Part shown: positions 59,731 to 64,000 of the stretch, one piece after another
Position numbering within the stretch: the stretch's first letter is position 1
Layout: each line of letters opens with the position of its first letter
Assembly: GCA_023634235.1 (NCBI GenBank)
Contig: JAMKCF010000088.1
Location: 124,001 to 188,000, forward strand
Origin: Pisaster brevispinus
Lineage: Eukaryota > Echinodermata > Asteroidea > Forcipulatida > Asteriidae
DNA length: 64,000 nt
Reading direction: 5' to 3'
Position numbers and translations under genes: made by a program
The notes under the pieces: model-generated
Seen by the model: the letters and a program-made list of their open reading frames with translations, nothing else
What the model was told of the DNA's origin: nothing
The model's database searches: none

Positions 59731-60074
59731 AAAAAAAGCCAAAAAAAATAAGAGTTAGTGGCCTGATGTTTCGACCCTAGCAGAGTCTTTCTCGAAGGCT
59801 AAATGACAAGACTACAAACATAGACAGGTATGTATACTGGTGTAACAAATGCAGTCAAGTGGAAATAGATGATGGAGACGAAAATACACAGAGAAAGCAG
59901 GAGGCTGAACAGAAAGGAGGGTAACAAAAGGGAGGAGGATGGGGGGAAGGGGCTGGTTGACCACAAGAGGTGGGGAACACAAAGTACAAAATCGATGATG
60001 GGGAGAGGGAGAGAAAAGTAGTTTATTGGTGAATGAGGCAGACTGGGGGGGGGGGCTTATCTGTGTTAAAAAGG

Positions 60075-60640
60075 AGAAGGCAAAGACAACAAGTTATTAG
60101 TCATTTCCTTCTTGGATGTTCAGACCATGGGGTTGAATGGTCTGAAGACATCTTATCCATAATTTCTCTCTACTCAAACGAACAATTTCTCTGTGGTTTC
60201 CTAGTGCCTCAATGCCCTGTAAAATCATGTCAGAAATTGAGTGATTAGGAAGATTGAAATGATGTCCTACGGGTGTATCCAGCTTATGGGTGTTGACTGT
60301 GGATCTGTGGCCGTAGAAACGTCTCTTGAGTGTAGTTCTCGTTTCACCTACGTATTGAACACCACAAACTTTGCAAGATATTTAATAGATTAGATTAGTG
60401 GTGGTGCAGGTGACATGACCCCCTGTCCTATAGGTGATACCACTGGTATGGCTGGTGAAGGAGTCCGATTCTCTGATGTGTTGTCTACAGACGATGCATT
60501 TGGAGGTGTTGGAACACCTGAAAGTTCCCTGTGGCAAAGGGGGGTTAACATTATCATAAAGGGAGGGGGGGACTTCTGCCTGGACAATGAGATCCCTGAG
60601 ACTGGGTGGCCGTCTGTAGGCAACTATGGGTTCTTCTTGT
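60075..60640 (-). pseudogene. zinc-binding linker and GIY-YIG endonuclease of the Penelope-like element
   Basis: Minus strand: a Cys-rich block ('FRCSNTSKCIVCRQHI', then 'TGGHVTCTTTNLIY') leads to the GIY-YIG-like core 'CGVQYVGETRTTLKRRFYGH'. It ends with 'SREKLWIRCLQTIQPHGLN'. A TAA sits in the core where Tyr of 'YYISC' is expected, so the domain is broken. Long frames on either strand here (60390-60663) are shadows. Confidence 0.8.
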
Positions 60641-60843
60641 ACAGCACGTTGAAGTCAATATGATGTGTGAAAAATATGATGGTTAGAACTGGTTATTGTA
60701 CGAATGGGGGGAAGTGAGGGGTGGAAAGTGACAACAGAGGAACTTTCTCCTTGGAACTCTGTTGTTGCACGGGTCTTTTTGAAAGTACTGACTCCCTGGA
60801 ACGAGCCTCGACTTTCTGGATTGCTCGATGGACTGCCAGGGAG

Positions 60844-61690
60844 CTATGACCCCCGGGAGACGAGGTGTTTCTTAAGTTCCTGTGAGTAGGGGATAAAATC
60901 GGAATTATTAAAACAGATTCTACGGAGTCTGAGGGCCTGACTGTAGGCTATGCTGGTTTTGCAGTGTCGGGGATGACAGCTGGTTGACTGGAGATATTGG
61001 TGTTTATCTGTGGGTTTAACAAAGAGATCTGTGATCAAACCATCATCCGTCTTTAGAAGCTTGACATCCAGAAAGTGGGTATCCTTGGTTGAGTATTCAG
61101 TTGTGAATTTGAAGGTCCTATGGAAGGAATTGATGTGAGTAAAGAATGCTGTGAGGTTAGATTCATCACTGGTCCAGATGAAAAAGATGTCATCAATATA
61201 GCGCCACCAGACCCAGGGACAGCACGGGGCTGACACCAACATGCGCTGTTCAAGTTGGCTCATGAATAGGCAGGCCATTGATGATGCCATCCGTGTACCC
61301 ATTGCGGTGCCATGTACCTGTAGGAAATTCTTACCCATGAACGAAAAAATGTTTTTAGTTAGAACATGATTCATGAGGGATACTTTATCAGAAATGGGCG
61401 GTGAGGTGTGACCGCTCTAAGCCAAAGCCAAAGAGCAGGCAGCAATCCCTTCATCTTGGGGAATGTTAGTGTACAAAGAGGACACATCAAAAGTACCAAT
61501 GATAGCTGTCTTGGGGACCTGGTTCTGAATACCTGAGATTTTACGGAGGAAATCAGGAGTGTCATGAATATATGATGGAATCTGCGGCACTAAAGGCTTG
61601 AGAAAACTGTCAACAAAATATATATTCTCAGTTGGGGAACCATTGCCAGATATGACGGGTCTCCCTGGGTTATCTGGTTTATGTACCTTG
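60844..61690 (-). pseudogene. Penelope-like reverse transcriptase (partial, with stops)
   Basis: The minus-strand frame from about 61690 carries 'GRPVISGNGSPTENIYFVD', 'TFDVSSLYTNIPQDEG', 'VHGTAMGTRMA' and the catalytic 'WRYIDDIFFIW', followed by 'KPTDKHQYLQSTSCHP'. These are characteristic Penelope RT blocks. One in-frame TAG interrupts it near 61417. After 'LKKHLVSRG' a change in a G-run shifts the frame and gives a TAG at about 60845. The Asp pair of the YIDD box is intact. It would act on element RNA at a nick; this copy cannot make a full protein. Confidence 0.85.
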
Positions 61691-61741
61691 GAAAGAAGAT
61701 AAATCTAGCTGTTCTACAATCAAATGGGGAAACAATCTATT

Positions 61742-62682
61742 AACAATCAATTCATGCACCAGACATTATCGACTAGCATAGTTTAAGTCTGTTTGCTATC
61801 TCTGTACCCGACACAATCTATTTGCTTAGTTTTTGACACTTTGCTTTTTATGTACCAGACAAACTCTTCTAGCATAGTTTATGACTTTGCTATTCCTGTA
61901 CCAGACACACTTTAATAGCACAGTTTAAGATAGTTTGCTTTTCCTGTACAAGACACAATTTACTACCACAATTTCAGACAGTTTGCTATTTTTGTACCTT
62001 ACACAATCTACCAGCATAGATTACGACAGTTTGCCATCCTTGTACCAGAACCTTTCTTTGGGCTTGGCTTGAGACTGTTTGCTATTCCCGTACCTGACAC
62101 AATCTACTAGCATAGTTTAAGACAGTTTGCTATTCCTTTACCTGAATCAATCTTCGCGCTTGGTTTAAGACAGTTTGCTCATCCTGTACTTTATACAATC
62201 TACTAGAAGAGTTTAGACACTCCGCTATTCCTATTCTCCAATCATTTTTATCGCTTAGTTTAAGACAGTTTGCTATTCCTGTACCTTACACATCTACTAG
62301 CATAGATTAAGACAGTTTGCTGTTCTCAAACCTGAACCAATCTTTGCACTTGGTTTAAGACAGTTTTCTATTCCTGTAATTGACACAATCTACTAGTATA
62401 GTTTAAGACGGTTTGCTGTCCCTTTACCCAAACCATTCTTCACGCTTGGTTTTAGACAGTTTGCTATTCCTGTATTCGACACAATCTTCTAGTATAGTTT
62501 CAGACAGTTTCTTATTTTTGTAACCAAATCATTCGTTGTGCTTGGTTTAAGACAGTTTGCTATTCTTGTTCTTAACACAATCTACTAGCATAAAGACAAT
62601 TTGCTCTGAATTTCTGTACCTGAATCATTCGTCATGCTTGGTTTAATACAGTTTGCTATTCCTGTACTTTAAACAATCTATT
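61742..62682 (+). repeat. 48-bp satellite, third block (duplicate of the second)
   Basis: The first 140 bp continue the satellite after the element; from 61886 the block duplicates 58934-59730. Confidence 0.85.
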
Positions 62683-64000
62683 AAAAAAAGCAAAAAAAAA
62701 TAAGAGTTAGTGGCCTGATGTTTCGACCCTAGCAGAGTCTTTCTCGAAGGCTAAATGACAAGACTACAAACATAGACAGGTATGTATACTGGTGTAACAA
62801 ATGCAGTCAAGTGGAAATAGATGATGGAGACGAAAATACACAGAGAAAGCAGGAGGCTGAACAGAAAGGAGGGTAACAAAAGGGAGGAGGATGGGGGGAA
62901 GGGGCTGGTTGACCACAAGAGGTGGGGAACACAAAGTACAAAATCGATGATGGGGAGAGGGAGAGAAAAGTAGTTTATTGGTGAATGAGGCAGACTGGGG
63001 GGGGGGGGCTTATCTGTGTTAAAAAGGAGAAGGCAAAGACAACAAGTTATTAGTCATTTCCTTCTTGGATGTTCAGACCATGGGGTTGAATGGTCTGAAG
63101 ACATCTTATCCATAATTTCTCTCTACTCAAACGAACAATTTCTCTGTGGTTTCCTAGTGCCTCAATGCCCTGTAAAATCATGTCAGAAATTGAGTGATTA
63201 GGAAGATTGAAATGATGTCCTACGGGTGTATCCAGCTTATGGGTGTTGACTGTGGATCTGTGGCCGTAGAAACGTCTCTTGAGTGTAGTTCTCGTTTCAC
63301 CTACGTATTGAACACCACAAACTTTGCAAGATATTTAATAGATTAGATTAGTGGTGGTGCAGGTGACATGACCCCCTGTCCTATAGGTGATACCACTGGT
63401 ATGGCTGGTGAAGGAGTCCGATTCTCTGATGTGTTGTCTACAGACGATGCATTTGGAGGTGTTGGAACACCTGAAAGTTCCCTGTGGCAAAGGGGGGTTA
63501 ACATTATCATAAAGGGAGGGGGGGACTTCTGCCTGGACAATGAGATCCCTGAGACTGGGTGGCCGTCTGTAGGCAACTATGGGTTCTTCTTGTACAGCAC
63601 GTTGAAGTCAATATGATGTGTGAAAAATATGATGGTTAGAACTGGTTATTGTACGAATGGGGGGAAGTGAGGGGTGGAAAGTGACAACAGAGGAACTTTC
63701 TCCTTGGAACTCTGTTGTTGCACGGGTCTTTTTGAAAGTACTGACTCCCTGGAACGAGCCTCGACTTTCTGGATTGCTCGATGGACTGCCAGGGAGCTAT
63801 GACCCCCGGGAGACGAGGTGTTTCTTAAGTTCCTGTGAGTAGGGGATAAAATCGGAATTATTAAAACAGATTCTACGGAGTCTGAGGGCCTGACTGTAGG
63901 CTATGCTGGTTTTGCAGTGTCGGGGATGACAGCTGGTTGACTGGAGATATTGGTGTTTATCTGTGGGTTTAACAAAGAGATCTGTGATCAAACCATCATC
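62683..64000 (-). mobile_element. Penelope-like element, copy 2, cut by window end
   Basis: Copy of 59731-61050 with the same TAA in the GIY-YIG core and the same G-run shift. The damage therefore predates the duplication, and this copy did not arise by a separate retrotransposition. Confidence 0.85.

Larger units (their letters stand above)
59731..61729 (-). mobile_element. Penelope-like element, copy 1, 5'-truncated and disabled
   Basis: About 2.0 kb, minus strand, with a 12-bp target duplication AAACAATCTATT (59719-59730 and 61730-61741). Its 3' end is T/A-rich (ggcttttttt). It encodes the C-terminal part of an RT and a GIY-YIG domain in the order typical of Penelope-like elements. The N-terminal RT part is missing. 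The disabling changes are listed with the two domains below. Confidence 0.85.
58934..64000. repeat. tandem duplication of about 2,952 bp (satellite plus Penelope-like element)
   Basis: From 58934 the sequence repeats from 61886 onward with offset 2952, growing to 2953 after a one-base change in a G-run. Only a few substitutions and homopolymer changes are seen across over 2 kb, so the duplication is recent. Unit 2 is cut by the window end, so more copies may follow. Confidence 0.9.

Noticed and set aside
59745..59815. Hammerhead ribozyme at the 3' side of the Penelope-like element
   Set aside because: Strings resembling CTGATG and CGAA occur, but the CUGAUGA...GAAA core with proper stems is not complete on either strand.
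60390..60663. Open frames on both strands (77 and 82 codons)
   Set aside because: Shadows of the GIY-YIG linker region of the Penelope-like element; the true frame is a different one.

Overview
This is a eukaryotic, AT-rich, repeat-dominated window, most likely from a marine invertebrate animal. The evidence is the mix of tRNA-derived SINEs, a CR1/L2-like LINE with a (TTA)n tail, a Penelope-like element, Helentron-like elements, a piggyBac-like MITE and several kinds of tandem repeat, together with GT-AG splice-like signals. From memory the SINE bodies look like those of echinoderms and related deuterostomes; that is an impression, not a demonstration. I see no bacterial-style genes, no CRISPR and no confidently intact host protein-coding gene. 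Nearly every long open frame here comes from a repeat.

Layout. (1) 1-4.9 kb: a 66-bp minisatellite whose translation looks like a degenerate C2H2 zinc finger, present in both orientations and interleaved with two copies of a tRNA-Leu-like SINE and with plus-strand exon-like cassettes (AG...GT flanked). (2) 4.9-14.5 kb: lower-copy sequence with three more plus-strand cassettes, tRNA-like SINE pieces, two short inverted-repeat elements and a cluster of seven copies of a 20-nt motif in both orientations. (3) 14.57-17.65 kb: a candidate spliced, probably non-coding plus-strand transcript with a TATA-like box and four exons, one of them 32 nt; its third intron holds a 38-bp minisatellite. (4) 17.65-20.95 kb: a 'caaactttgct' repeat field, a 35-bp-arm hairpin, a GC-rich palindromic island and a 48-bp satellite.

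(5) 21-56.5 kb: the most striking region. A field of roughly 100-bp diverged tandem monomers carries about 31 copies (22 full-length) of a minus-strand exon-like cassette of 112-131 nt. Almost all keep a TTTGCAG-type acceptor and most a GTATG-type donor. Four copies are fully open in one frame and 12 of the 22 full-length copies have lengths equal to 1 modulo 3, while many others have stops or shifts. The sequence does not say whether this is a decaying repeated coding exon, a multi-exon non-coding transcript or a splice-competent satellite. The field is interrupted by a 4.04-kb array of about 14 direct plus one inverted 260-bp tRNA-SINE units (36.4-40.4 kb), for which an empty site survives in a paralogous block near 44.72 kb. 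It is also interrupted by a nest of transposons (48.2-52.4 kb): two opposed Helentron-like elements and a LINE 3' end holding a piggyBac-like MITE.

(6) 56.5-64 kb: a truncated, frameshifted CR1/L2-like LINE with YADD, then a second block of the 48-bp satellite family. A 5'-truncated Penelope-like element (minus strand, RT and GIY-YIG, several disabling changes) is inserted in that block, and element plus satellite have been tandemly duplicated with an offset of about 2,952 bp; the second copy runs off the window end.
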